A DNA stretch of 10,431 nt from an uncultured Allomuricauda sp. (GTDB lineage: Bacteria; Bacteroidota; Bacteroidia; Flavobacteriales; Flavobacteriaceae). Positions 1 through 6,205 of this stretch are shown piece after piece. The stretch lies in assembly GCA_937911965.1 (NCBI GenBank), contig CALDPL010000404.1:1-10431 (forward strand), read 5' to 3'. The position numbers and the translations under genes are program-made. The notes below the pieces were generated by a model. It had not been told where the DNA came from and ran no database searches. It worked only from the letters and a program-made list of their open reading frames with translations. Position 1 is the stretch's first letter, and each line of letters begins with the position of its first letter.

Positions 1-1
1 C

Positions 2-592
2 CTAGCCGTGGTACATCGGGACAAAAGCCATGTGCACCTCCACCTCTATGTCAACCGGATCGACTTTCACGGAAACGCCTACAACGGGAGCTTTATCGGA
101 AAGCGAAGCCAATGGGTGGGGGGAAAGGTGGCCCGGGAAATGGGCCTTCAAACCTTACAGGAACTACATCAAAAGAAAATGGAAAGAACCAAGGAAATCA
201 GGGAAGAAATCAAGGGAATCCACGACAAGGTCGTGCTCCAATTGCGGACCGTGGGGCTCGACTCCTACATCAAGGCAATGGAGGAGCATAAGGTAAATAT
301 GGTTCCAAGCATCAACAAATACAATCGCCTTCAGGGGTTTCGGGTGGAATACAAGGGACAGAGCCTAAAAGGGAGCGAGGTCCATCCCTCCATGTCCCTT
401 GGGCGAATCTTTGAACAATTGCGATTTGACAGGGAGGTGGTCCAACGGGCAAATCGGGACCAAACCCTCCAATTTATGGGGAAAAGGGTCAAAGTATCCC
501 CTCAAATTGCCTTGGGGATGACCGCCACTCTGGCCAAGAAAACCATGAAGATGGTGATTTCAAAAGCCAAGGGATTCGAAATTGAAATCTAA
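2..592 (+). CDS. Relaxase/mobilization nuclease, C-terminal part (5' end outside window)
   Basis: The reading frame is open to the left edge, so only the last 196 or so residues are seen. The first visible residues contain HRDKSHVHLHLYVNR, which matches the histidine triad (HxHxH followed by NR) of MOB_P-type relaxases (Pfam Relaxase family), the metal-binding site of the enzyme that nicks DNA at oriT and leads the strand during conjugative transfer. The catalytic tyrosine lies N-terminal to this triad in the family and would be outside the window. After the triad come a conserved-looking NGSFIGKRSQ stretch and a charged, probably coiled-coil helix (LHQKKMERTKEIREEIKGI), then a C-terminal tail with no motif I recognise. 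A GTG at position 8 could be misread as a start, but it would remove the fold that carries the active site. The gene converges on the acyl-CoA dehydrogenase, with 13 bp between stop codons. Base composition resembles the neighbours. Whether the full gene is intact cannot be judged. Confidence 0.82.
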   Translation, partial: LAVVHRDKSHVHLHLYVNRIDFHGNAYNGSFIGKRSQWVGGKVAREMGLQTLQELHQKKMERTKEIREEIKGIHDKVVLQLRTVGLDSYIKAMEEHKVNMVPSINKYNRLQGFRVEYKGQSLKGSEVHPSMSLGRIFEQLRFDREVVQRANRDQTLQFMGKRVKVSPQIALGMTATLAKKTMKMVISKAKGFEIEI

Positions 593-605
593 AGGGACCA
601 TGGAC

Positions 606-2096
606 TCAAATAAAACGGGACCAATCCGAGTTTTCCCTGTATTCCAATACCGGTTCGGCACTGTTGTAATTTGTGAAACGGGCCAATAGGCCATTGACGT
701 CCATCAATACGTGCTGGTAGCAATTGTCGAAGAGGTCCTTTCTAAACCCCTTGTCCGCCAATCGCTGTACGTATTGCAGGCAGACCAGGCGCGCCACGAT
801 CTTGCCCAATACGATCAATTGCCTTTGCAATAAATTGTCCGGCAGGGTGAAATCCAGTTCCTTTTTGAACAGGGGCAAAATCCCATCGGTGAGGTCCATC
901 TCGGAGAGATAGCTTGCCAGATTAGTGTTCTTGAGCTTTTTCATGGCCTTGGTAAGGCCCTCCGCAATCTGGGTGTATAGCATTTCATTGGAGCCCTCAA
1001 AGATCTGAAAGGGACGGCTGTCCACAATGCCCCTCCCTGCAATATGGTCCAACTTATACCCGCTGGATCCGGAAAGTTGTACGCATAGTTGTGCGGACTC
1101 CTGCATCAAATCTGTGACCAGGGCCTTCATGCTGTTTGCCTCCAGACCCTGGGCCGATACATCCTGGTCGATACCGCTCATGCCGGAACTGCGGGCACAC
1201 ATCCCCGAACAAAGGCTAAAGGCTGCCTGTATACGGGATACTTGGAACCTGACCGCGTCCAACTCGATCAATTTTTTGCCGGCAACGATTCTTTTGTTGC
1301 AATGGTCAATGGCCTCATCCAGCATGCGCTTTATAAATCCCATGCCCATACCGGGAAACTGCAATCGGCTCCTGTGTAGTATGTCCAACATCATCTTGAT
1401 CCCGGTACTGGTCTGTTGCAGTTTTTGGTTGCGGGGAACTTCCAGGTCGATGGAGTTCAGGCCATAGGGAATCATATAGAGCCCCAGATTGTTGAAATAT
1501 CGGTCCACATGGATCTTTTGATCTTCACGGGCGTTGTCGGTCATGAAAAATTCGACATCCCTGGATAGCCTGCCGTCCGATCCTTTTTTGCGGGCCGCGA
1601 CGATCCAATAGTCGGCCATGCCCGTCAGCCCCTGCCAGTGCTTCCTTCCCTGGATTTTATATCCCCCCGGAGTCTCGGTATAATGGGTCTGCATGTTCAG
1701 GGCATCACTGCCGTAATCGGGTTCGGTGATCATCAACCCGCCCATGGCACCCTCTTCCAAAAAGCGACGGAACAAAGGGGCCTTGACCTCAGAATGGCCG
1801 TATTTGGCCATGGGTTCCAGGAACAGGGCAATATTGATTCCAAAGGTAAGGGAGAGGGAAAGGGATTCATAAGAGGCCGTGGAAAGAATGCCCAAACACT
1901 CGCTGACCTTGAGTCCACGTCCCCCAAACTCCTCGGGTATGGCAACGGAAAGGGGCCTGTGGGACATGATCTTTTCCCATACCTCATCGGGCAGTCCCCG
2001 TTCCATACTCAGGTCGTCGATATCATTTTCAGTATTGAACAGTTCATAGAGACCCTTTCTGAACTTCCCTATAAAATCATTGAAATCTTCTTTCAT
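606..2096 (-). CDS. Acyl-CoA dehydrogenase family protein
   Basis: A 496-residue flavoenzyme of the acyl-CoA dehydrogenase fold, expected to oxidise an acyl-CoA thioester at the alpha-beta bond with FAD and pass electrons to electron-transfer flavoprotein in the cytoplasm. Visible family signatures are VAIPEEFGGRG (residues 51-61, N-terminal domain), MITEPDYGSD (122-131, flavin/substrate-binding beta domain) and QIFEGSNEML (364-373), where Glu367 aligns with the catalytic base of the medium-chain enzyme's YEGT motif. About 120 residues follow that motif, so the protein is some 100 residues longer than the typical 380-400-residue family member. The tail (LLQRQLIVLGKIVARLVCLQ and onward) is predicted helical. 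The substrate cannot be assigned. The ATG is preceded 52 bp upstream by a TAACTTTG -7-like element. The phosphoesterase gene upstream runs the same way but a terminator hairpin separates them. Confidence 0.9.
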   Translation of the reverse strand: MKEDFNDFIGKFRKGLYELFNTENDIDDLSMERGLPDEVWEKIMSHRPLSVAIPEEFGGRGLKVSECLGILSTASYESLSLSLTFGINIALFLEPMAKYGHSEVKAPLFRRFLEEGAMGGLMITEPDYGSDALNMQTHYTETPGGYKIQGRKHWQGLTGMADYWIVAARKKGSDGRLSRDVEFFMTDNAREDQKIHVDRYFNNLGLYMIPYGLNSIDLEVPRNQKLQQTSTGIKMMLDILHRSRLQFPGMGMGFIKRMLDEAIDHCNKRIVAGKKLIELDAVRFQVSRIQAAFSLCSGMCARSSGMSGIDQDVSAQGLEANSMKALVTDLMQESAQLCVQLSGSSGYKLDHIAGRGIVDSRPFQIFEGSNEMLYTQIAEGLTKAMKKLKNTNLASYLSEMDLTDGILPLFKKELDFTLPDNLLQRQLIVLGKIVARLVCLQYVQRLADKGFRKDLFDNCYQHVLMDVNGLLARFTNYNSAEPVLEYRENSDWSRFI

Positions 2097-2148
2097 GCAT
2101 TGAATTTTGCCAGCTGCCCAAGGGGACAGACCATATCTTGGATAATTG

Positions 2149-2156
2149 CAAAGTTA
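2149..2156 (-). promoter_or_regulatory. Candidate -7 element for the acyl-CoA dehydrogenase gene
   Basis: On the minus strand this reads TAACTTTG, an exact match to the Bacteroidota -7 consensus TAnnTTTG, and is followed by a C. It sits about 52 bp upstream of the dehydrogenase ATG. No TTG lies at the expected 17-23 bp upstream, so the -33 half is missing or weak and the call rests on the -7 box alone. Confidence 0.4.
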
Positions 2157-2269
2157 ATGCGTCTTAAAGAGATTGCTTGTGAAATTGGGGAAAACTTCCC
2201 GATTGAACCGTATATTGCGAGGGTCCAGGGTAATTTATGGGAAACCAACGCCCCCTATGGACCGTGACG

Positions 2270-2302
2270 GAACAAAAGTGCCCTTGGATTCGTACCAAGG
2301 GC
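2270..2302 (-). terminator. Intrinsic terminator of the metallophosphoesterase gene
   Basis: A perfect 8-bp inverted repeat, GCCCTTGG (2280-2287) and CCAAGGGC (2295-2302), encloses a 7-nt loop. Read on the minus strand, the stem is followed directly by ACTTTTGTT, a short U-rich run. It lies 27 bp past the phosphoesterase stop codon and before the dehydrogenase promoter candidate, which suits a rho-independent terminator separating the two same-strand genes. There is no T run on the plus side, so it should act on minus-strand transcription only. Confidence 0.6.
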
Positions 2303-2328
2303 CCCGAATAAAAACGGTCAAACTTTGG

Positions 2329-3912
2329 TTATTTGCTTTTAATGGGTTTGGGCGGTTCAAGCCTATAGGAGGTGGTCTGGGTAAATTCCCTGCCAAACAT
2401 ATCCTTGACCCTGACCTCCACTTGATGCTCCCCGACATCGAGGCGGGTAGGAATGTTGCCCCGCCATAGGTGGGTGGAAATGGAGGCATTGGAGCCCCTT
2501 CTGCCCGGCATCAGTTCCTCGGTCAAATCCCATTCCATGAGATCGGCCATATAATTGGGGTCCGCTTGGTCCACCTGCCACATTCGCTTCCATTCTCCCT
2601 CATCCACCCGCAGCCATAGACTGTCCCTTTCGCTCCCAAGAAAGTAGTTTGCATAAATGCCTGCGCTGCTTCCCCTCCCCTGGGCCACCACTTTGGGGGC
2701 AAAAAGTTTCATTTTATATTCTTTGGGTTTCCCTGCCACCTTGTAATCAATGGTGTATTGGTTGCCGTGGAAATGAATGAAGGCATAACCCTTTGGAGTG
2801 CCGTCCCGCATGGTTGAATAGGGGATTCCCTTTTCGTCCAGCTGCCCGGAATACCAATCCCCGGAAGTGGTCCCCACATTGTAATGGTGGTGGGCCTCCT
2901 TTTGTTTCCAACCGTATTCCTCACCCATAAAGTCATGTTTCTGAAGGTGGGTATGGGCCGAAAGGGAAAGGGTGTGGGGATGCTCCTTCAACAGTTCGAA
3001 TAGCTTTTCCCGGTCTCCGTCCCTAAAGGGATCCCCCTGGGGTTCACTTATGGGAATATGGAAGGCCACCACTACCAAGTGTTCCTTGGGAACGAACTTG
3101 AGGTTGTTCTTTACGAACTCCAACTGATCTTCGCGAAACCCGCCCCAGTACCCCCTGCCGTCACGCGGGTCAGGATACAGTACATCGTCCAGGATCAGAA
3201 AGTGGACCTTTCCATAGTTGAAGGCATAATTGGCCGGCCCAAAATGGGCTTCATAGGTTTCGTCCGAATGGCGATCCTCCTCCACGTCAAAATTGAGGTC
3301 GTGGTTCCCCAGTAGGTTGTACCAAGGAATCCCCACATCCTTCAAGGCCTTGATATAGGGTTTGAAAAGATCGAGATCGTCCCCCACAAGGTCCCCAAGG
3401 CTCAGACCAAAGGGGATATGGCTCACATCCCCCAGGTCGGCCACAATTCCCCGGGCAAAGAAATCCACCTCTTCCAGGGTATAGGGTTGGGGGTCTCCAA
3501 AGATCAGGGCCGTGAAGGCCTCATTCTCTTCCCTTGGAAACAATCCAAAATCAACGGACCTGGGCAATTTGCCCGTAGGATCCACCCCTGCGAATTCCAT
3601 TTGGGGAGAGCCCGCAGGTTTATGATTGTAGAAAAACTGGGGCAGATTGTTTCCATCCACGGGCACCCCGTAATTCGAAGGCTTGATTACGGAAATGATC
3701 TGATCCTCTCCCAAAGGAAGCTCATATTTTCCTTTGGAATCGGTCAATACCACTTCTATCCCGTTGGTCACTGCCACTGCGGGAATCCCTTTCTCCCTGG
3801 ATTCCTTCTTGCCGTTCCCGTTGAGATCTTCGTAGACCACCCCTTTTACGGAGGATTGTGCAAAGGAGCCCAATGAAAGTAAAAGGGCCAGTGTCAAAAT
3901 TGATAGTCTCAT
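2329..3912 (-). CDS. Secreted calcineurin-like metallophosphoesterase with N- and C-terminal accessory domains
   Basis: A 527-residue exported phosphoesterase. Residues 1-19 form a Sec signal peptide (MRLSILTLALLLSLGSFAQ) with a likely cleavage after FAQ. Residues about 22-125 resemble the N-terminal beta domain found in this family (VKGVVYEDLNGNGKKE, carboxypeptidase-regulatory-like fold). The catalytic domain follows with metal-binding motifs in order: FGDPQ (D140), GDLVGDD (173-179), GNHD (202-205), AFHIP (H285) and SAHTH (318-322). Residues about 345-527 form a C-terminal beta-rich domain typical of the family. Usual calcineurin-type motifs are DxH and GHxH; here they appear as DPQ and AHTH, so the first histidine is replaced by Gln142. 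It probably acts in the periplasm or outside the cell on a phosphomono- or diester; the substrate is unknown. A candidate promoter lies just upstream and a hairpin terminator just downstream, suggesting a single-gene transcript. Confidence 0.9.
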   Translation of the reverse strand: MRLSILTLALLLSLGSFAQSSVKGVVYEDLNGNGKKESREKGIPAVAVTNGIEVVLTDSKGKYELPLGEDQIISVIKPSNYGVPVDGNNLPQFFYNHKPAGSPQMEFAGVDPTGKLPRSVDFGLFPREENEAFTALIFGDPQPYTLEEVDFFARGIVADLGDVSHIPFGLSLGDLVGDDLDLFKPYIKALKDVGIPWYNLLGNHDLNFDVEEDRHSDETYEAHFGPANYAFNYGKVHFLILDDVLYPDPRDGRGYWGGFREDQLEFVKNNLKFVPKEHLVVVAFHIPISEPQGDPFRDGDREKLFELLKEHPHTLSLSAHTHLQKHDFMGEEYGWKQKEAHHHYNVGTTSGDWYSGQLDEKGIPYSTMRDGTPKGYAFIHFHGNQYTIDYKVAGKPKEYKMKLFAPKVVAQGRGSSAGIYANYFLGSERDSLWLRVDEGEWKRMWQVDQADPNYMADLMEWDLTEELMPGRRGSNASISTHLWRGNIPTRLDVGEHQVEVRVKDMFGREFTQTTSYRLEPPKPIKSK

Positions 3913-3948
3913 CTTTGGTGTTTAAGGTTAATGCTCCAATGGTCGATA

Positions 3949-3982
3949 CAATTGTATAGTGCTTCAAGTTAAGAAACCCAAA
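3949..3982 (-). promoter_or_regulatory. Candidate promoter of the metallophosphoesterase gene
   Basis: On the minus strand TTTG (3982-3979) is followed after 22 bp by TACAATTG (3956-3949), one mismatch from the Bacteroidota -7 consensus TAnnTTTG. The spacing falls within the broad 17-23 bp range described for Flavobacterium. The -7 box is 36 bp upstream of the ATG. It overlaps a perfect 12-bp palindrome, ATACAATTGTAT (3946-3957), which could also be an operator. Confidence 0.4.
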
Positions 3983-4022
3983 GCAAGGGGCAATGGTCCC
4001 AATTGCAAAAGACGGACTTAAG

Positions 4023-4035
4023 CCCAATATTTGGG
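4023..4035. repeat. Short inverted repeat downstream of the XRE-ImmA gene
   Basis: CCCAA-TAT-TTGGG forms a 5-bp perfect stem with a 3-nt loop, extendable by one wobble and one A-T pair. It is in the 291-bp gap between the XRE-ImmA stop and the phosphoesterase start. On the minus strand it is followed by CTTAAG and, further on, TCTTTTGC, so it might contribute to ending XRE-ImmA transcription, but it is 170 bp beyond that stop and lacks an adjacent U tract. Apart from this and the candidate promoter I see nothing convincing in the gap. Confidence 0.25.
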
Positions 4036-4203
4036 TTAACCTATCCTTATTGAAGTGTTATTTTTAATGAAGTCATCGTTTGGGAAGGACCTTTTGAATA
4101 TTTCCTTATGCTGCAAATGTCCTAAACCCGTCCTAAGGGTTCCAATGGGGTCGGTTTTTCGCTACAATTAAGGGGGTTCAGATAAGTCTACATTGTATAC
4201 CGA

Positions 4204-5247
4204 TCAGTCCAATATTCTGAGGGTATTGGGATTATTCAGGTACATTCCATCAAACTCATTTTCAGAAACGTGCAACATGGATGAAAGTTCTGATTTTGAA
4301 TATTCCAGTTCGGTCAAGTGCAGGTCGACGATCTCATGAATCAAACGGGGATTTTCAATTGGGATATATACAGGTTCTTTTTTTCGATATCCCAAGGAGT
4401 TCATTTGCTTCCAAAGGTAGTGGTATTGGTTCAGGGTCAGCATCCCCAGTTGTTTGTGGGATTTGACCAGGATGGCTTGCATGGATATTTTCCAGTATCG
4501 TTTTAAATTGGCCAGCTTTTCGATATTTACCTTTGTCAAATGTGGCTTGATCTCCCTGGACGGTACAAGAAACTCACTCGCAAACCGATATGCTTCATCT
4601 TCAATGTCCCTACTATCCGGAATCTTTAGTCCAAAATGCATTACCAAATGCCCCAATTCGTGAGCCAGATTGAATCTATGTCTGTCCCCGGCCCGAAATT
4701 TATTCACAAAGACCATTGGGATACCTGAATGTGAATATACGCTCAGTCCATCCAATTTTCCCAACTCCATCAAAACGACCACAATTCCCCGATCTTCCAT
4801 AATTTTGGTTAAATTGTCGATGCGCCCCCTGGGTATTTTCCATAACTCCCTAATATAATTGGCACACATTTCCGGACTCCCATCAAAATCACAATCCCAT
4901 TTGGGCAAATCCAGATCGGGAAGCTCAACGGAATCAATCAGTTTTTCCAATTGCCATTCCATAATGGTCATTTTGGATTGATGCATCCTTACTTCTTTTT
5001 GGGGCAATGAAATTTTCTTGCGATAATGCCCAACAATCAAATGGACATCCTGCTTTTGATAAAAAAAGCTTGCGGGGTAGTTCAAAATTTTTGCGATGCG
5101 ATCGATTAGATCTTTGTCCACAGATAAAAATTCATTCTCAATTTTTGAAAGTGTTCCCTGCTTTATGCCCAATTTAAGGGACAGGTCCTTTTGACTTAGG
5201 CCCCTAGAATCCCGTGCCAACTTCAATATTTCCCTATTTGGTTCCAA
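4204..5247 (-). CDS. XRE-family helix-turn-helix / ImmA-IrrE metallopeptidase fusion protein
   Basis: A 347-residue two-domain protein. Residues 5-57 form an XRE-type helix-turn-helix (LKLARDSRGLSQKDLSLKLG, then KQGTLSKIEN), expected to bind DNA at its own promoter. Residues about 125-240 form an ImmA/IrrE-type peptidase domain (COG2856): the zinc site HELGHLVMH gives H196, E197 and H200, and the downstream EDEAYRFASEFLVP (216-229) supplies the usual glutamate ligand and the family's conserved FA-x-x-L-x-P block. The remaining C-terminal 100 residues are helical and hydrophilic. ImmA cleaves phage-type repressors and IrrE/DdrO acts in the DNA damage response, so a stress-triggered proteolytic or derepression switch is the natural inference. 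The only standard start after an in-frame TAA (which overlaps the upstream gene's end) is TTG at 5247. It is 8 bp downstream of the partner gene, so the two are surely co-transcribed. Composition is AT-richer than in flanking genes. Confidence 0.88.
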   Translation of the reverse strand: MEPNREILKLARDSRGLSQKDLSLKLGIKQGTLSKIENEFLSVDKDLIDRIAKILNYPASFFYQKQDVHLIVGHYRKKISLPQKEVRMHQSKMTIMEWQLEKLIDSVELPDLDLPKWDCDFDGSPEMCANYIRELWKIPRGRIDNLTKIMEDRGIVVVLMELGKLDGLSVYSHSGIPMVFVNKFRAGDRHRFNLAHELGHLVMHFGLKIPDSRDIEDEAYRFASEFLVPSREIKPHLTKVNIEKLANLKRYWKISMQAILVKSHKQLGMLTLNQYHYLWKQMNSLGYRKKEPVYIPIENPRLIHEIVDLHLTELEYSKSELSSMLHVSENEFDGMYLNNPNTLRILD

Positions 5248-5255
5248 ACGTATAT

Positions 5256-5828
5256 TCAGTTATTGTCAGTTCCCGTTCCTTTGTTTTTGTTTGCTCCAAG
5301 TCCTTTCTTTAAGCGGACTCTTTTTTCGATTGACCTGTGGGCCTCTTTTTCTGATTCAAAGTCAAGGCTCAATTGTTCATAGGAAAACTTCCCGGCCTCA
5401 TCATACCATTCCAGGACATCTCCGTTCCAACAAGCCAAATATATTCCAATTATATCCGTCCAGGCCTCATTCGGGATGTATCCTGCGAACAGAAAAGTAG
5501 GCTCTTCCGGAAAACCGACTATCCTCTGTTGGGCCAAATAATTCTTGTGTTGTTTGGTCAAAATGGAGGTCACCCCGAATTCTTTGTTCATTTTTTTAAA
5601 ACGAACGAACAGCTCATCCCGAATGTTAAGACCAAAAACTTTATTGAATTCCCCTACCTGAACGTCGTCGCGATGAGAAAATCGTTCCAAGGTATTTGCC
5701 CTGATCATGTCGTGAATGATACAGGCTTTTGTTCTGGGTTTGAATTCTATCGGAAGCATGAATTTATCATTGACCAACTCATACAATGTCAAAAAATCGA
5801 AAAATCCCTTTTTGATGCATGTGACCAA
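5256..5828 (-). CDS. Hypothetical protein, first gene of an XRE-ImmA two-gene module
   Basis: A soluble protein of up to 190 residues with no signal peptide or membrane segment and no catalytic motif I can name. Notable blocks are PRTKACIIHDMIR (31-43), LFVRFKKMNKEFG (73-85), HKNYLAQQRI (94-103) and LFAGYIPNEAWTDI (113-126). The same order of blocks (R-x-KA-x-x-IHD, then RFKK, then GYIPN) is what I remember from uncharacterised proteins encoded beside XRE-ImmA fusions in many bacteria; I cannot confirm this by search. The C-terminus is charged and ends in a low-complexity, flexible-looking tail (GANKNKGTGTDNN). The start is uncertain: the longest reading uses TTG at 5828; the first ATG is at 5759 (residue 24), but it would remove the FFDFLTLYELVNDKF helix. 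The gene lies 8 bp before the XRE-ImmA start. It may be an effector or toxin controlled by that protein, or a co-regulator; the sequence does not decide. Confidence 0.72.
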   Translation of the reverse strand: MVTCIKKGFFDFLTLYELVNDKFMLPIEFKPRTKACIIHDMIRANTLERFSHRDDVQVGEFNKVFGLNIRDELFVRFKKMNKEFGVTSILTKQHKNYLAQQRIVGFPEEPTFLFAGYIPNEAWTDIIGIYLACWNGDVLEWYDEAGKFSYEQLSLDFESEKEAHRSIEKRVRLKKGLGANKNKGTGTDNN

Positions 5829-5914
5829 TTCTGAATGAAACGGTTCAATTATTCCTTATATAGTCCTGTAGGCTGCGAATCTTTCTATGCATATTTGATC
5901 GTTCGATTTTATTT

Positions 5915-5968
5915 GAATATTCCATAAACATAAAAATAATATTCCAAAAAATATTAAAAAAATATTCC
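5915..5968. repeat. Phased AATATTCC repeats, candidate XRE operator array
   Basis: The octamer AATATTCC occurs at 5916-5923, 5938-5945 and 5961-5968, spaced 22 and 23 bp, about two DNA turns each. A fourth AATATT core is at 5950-5955, giving intervals of 22, 12 and 11 bp, so all four cores sit on roughly the same DNA face. AATATT is itself palindromic and the first copy extends to GAATATTC. The array begins about 87 bp upstream of the TTG start of the module's first gene. Arrays like this are typical of operators for a dimeric helix-turn-helix regulator, here plausibly the XRE-ImmA protein. Part of the signal could be simple AT-richness, though the repeated CC makes chance less likely. Confidence 0.45.
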
Positions 5969-6095
5969 AACTTCCATTAAACAGATACAATGGATATCGC
6001 CAATGTAATTTTAGGGCCGTCTTTCGGGAATCGTTCCCTGATTCAATAGAAATGCAAAAGCAAACCTAAGCGACCCTTATATTACCGCTCTTCCC

Positions 6096-6103
6096 TATAT
6101 TTG
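6096..6103 (+). promoter_or_regulatory. Candidate -7 element for the isomerase/SUMF1 operon
   Basis: TATATTTG is an exact match to the Bacteroidota -7 consensus TAnnTTTG, 102 bp upstream of the isomerase ATG, implying a leader of about 95 nt. No TTG is found at the expected -33 spacing, so the assignment depends on the -7 box only. Confidence 0.38.
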
Positions 6104-6205
6104 AAGTTGGGGAATGTTGGAGCCCCACAAGATTTATGGGACGACCCCAAGAACCGTCCATTAAAACAGCTGACCCATGACCAATTCAATTAAACCGACC
6201 AAGGC

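Larger units (their letters stand above)
5829..6205. other. 377-bp divergent intergenic region, AT-rich in its left half
   Basis: This gap lies between the divergent XRE-ImmA module (minus) and the isomerase operon (plus) and must hold both promoters. Its 5880-5980 part is very AT-rich and carries repeated AATATTCC elements. A short perfect inverted repeat, GGGAA-TCG-TTCCC, is at 6026-6038, and a -7-like TATATTTG at 6096-6103 faces the isomerase gene. For the minus-strand module, TATATAAGG (about 5853-5861, minus strand) and TATGTTTA (5932-5925) are possible -7 boxes, but neither has a TTG at proper spacing. I see no coding region or RNA gene here. Confidence 0.6.

Noticed and set aside
1638..2267. 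Long plus-strand open frame of about 209 codons opposite the acyl-CoA dehydrogenase
   Set aside because: It lies antisense to a gene with clear family motifs, and its translation shows no recognisable domain. It is a by-product of codon usage in the real gene.
4186..5996. ATACAATG-like octamers in inverted orientation on both sides of the XRE-ImmA module (rc at 4191-4198; 5985-5992), considered as element ends
   Set aside because: Only 8 bp match, in AT-rich sequence, with no transposase, recombinase or target duplication. Chance is sufficient explanation.
6026..6038. GGGAA-TCG-TTCCC inverted repeat considered as a terminator or riboswitch element
   Set aside because: The stem is only 5 bp with a 3-nt loop, no U tract follows, and no surrounding conserved RNA structure is apparent.
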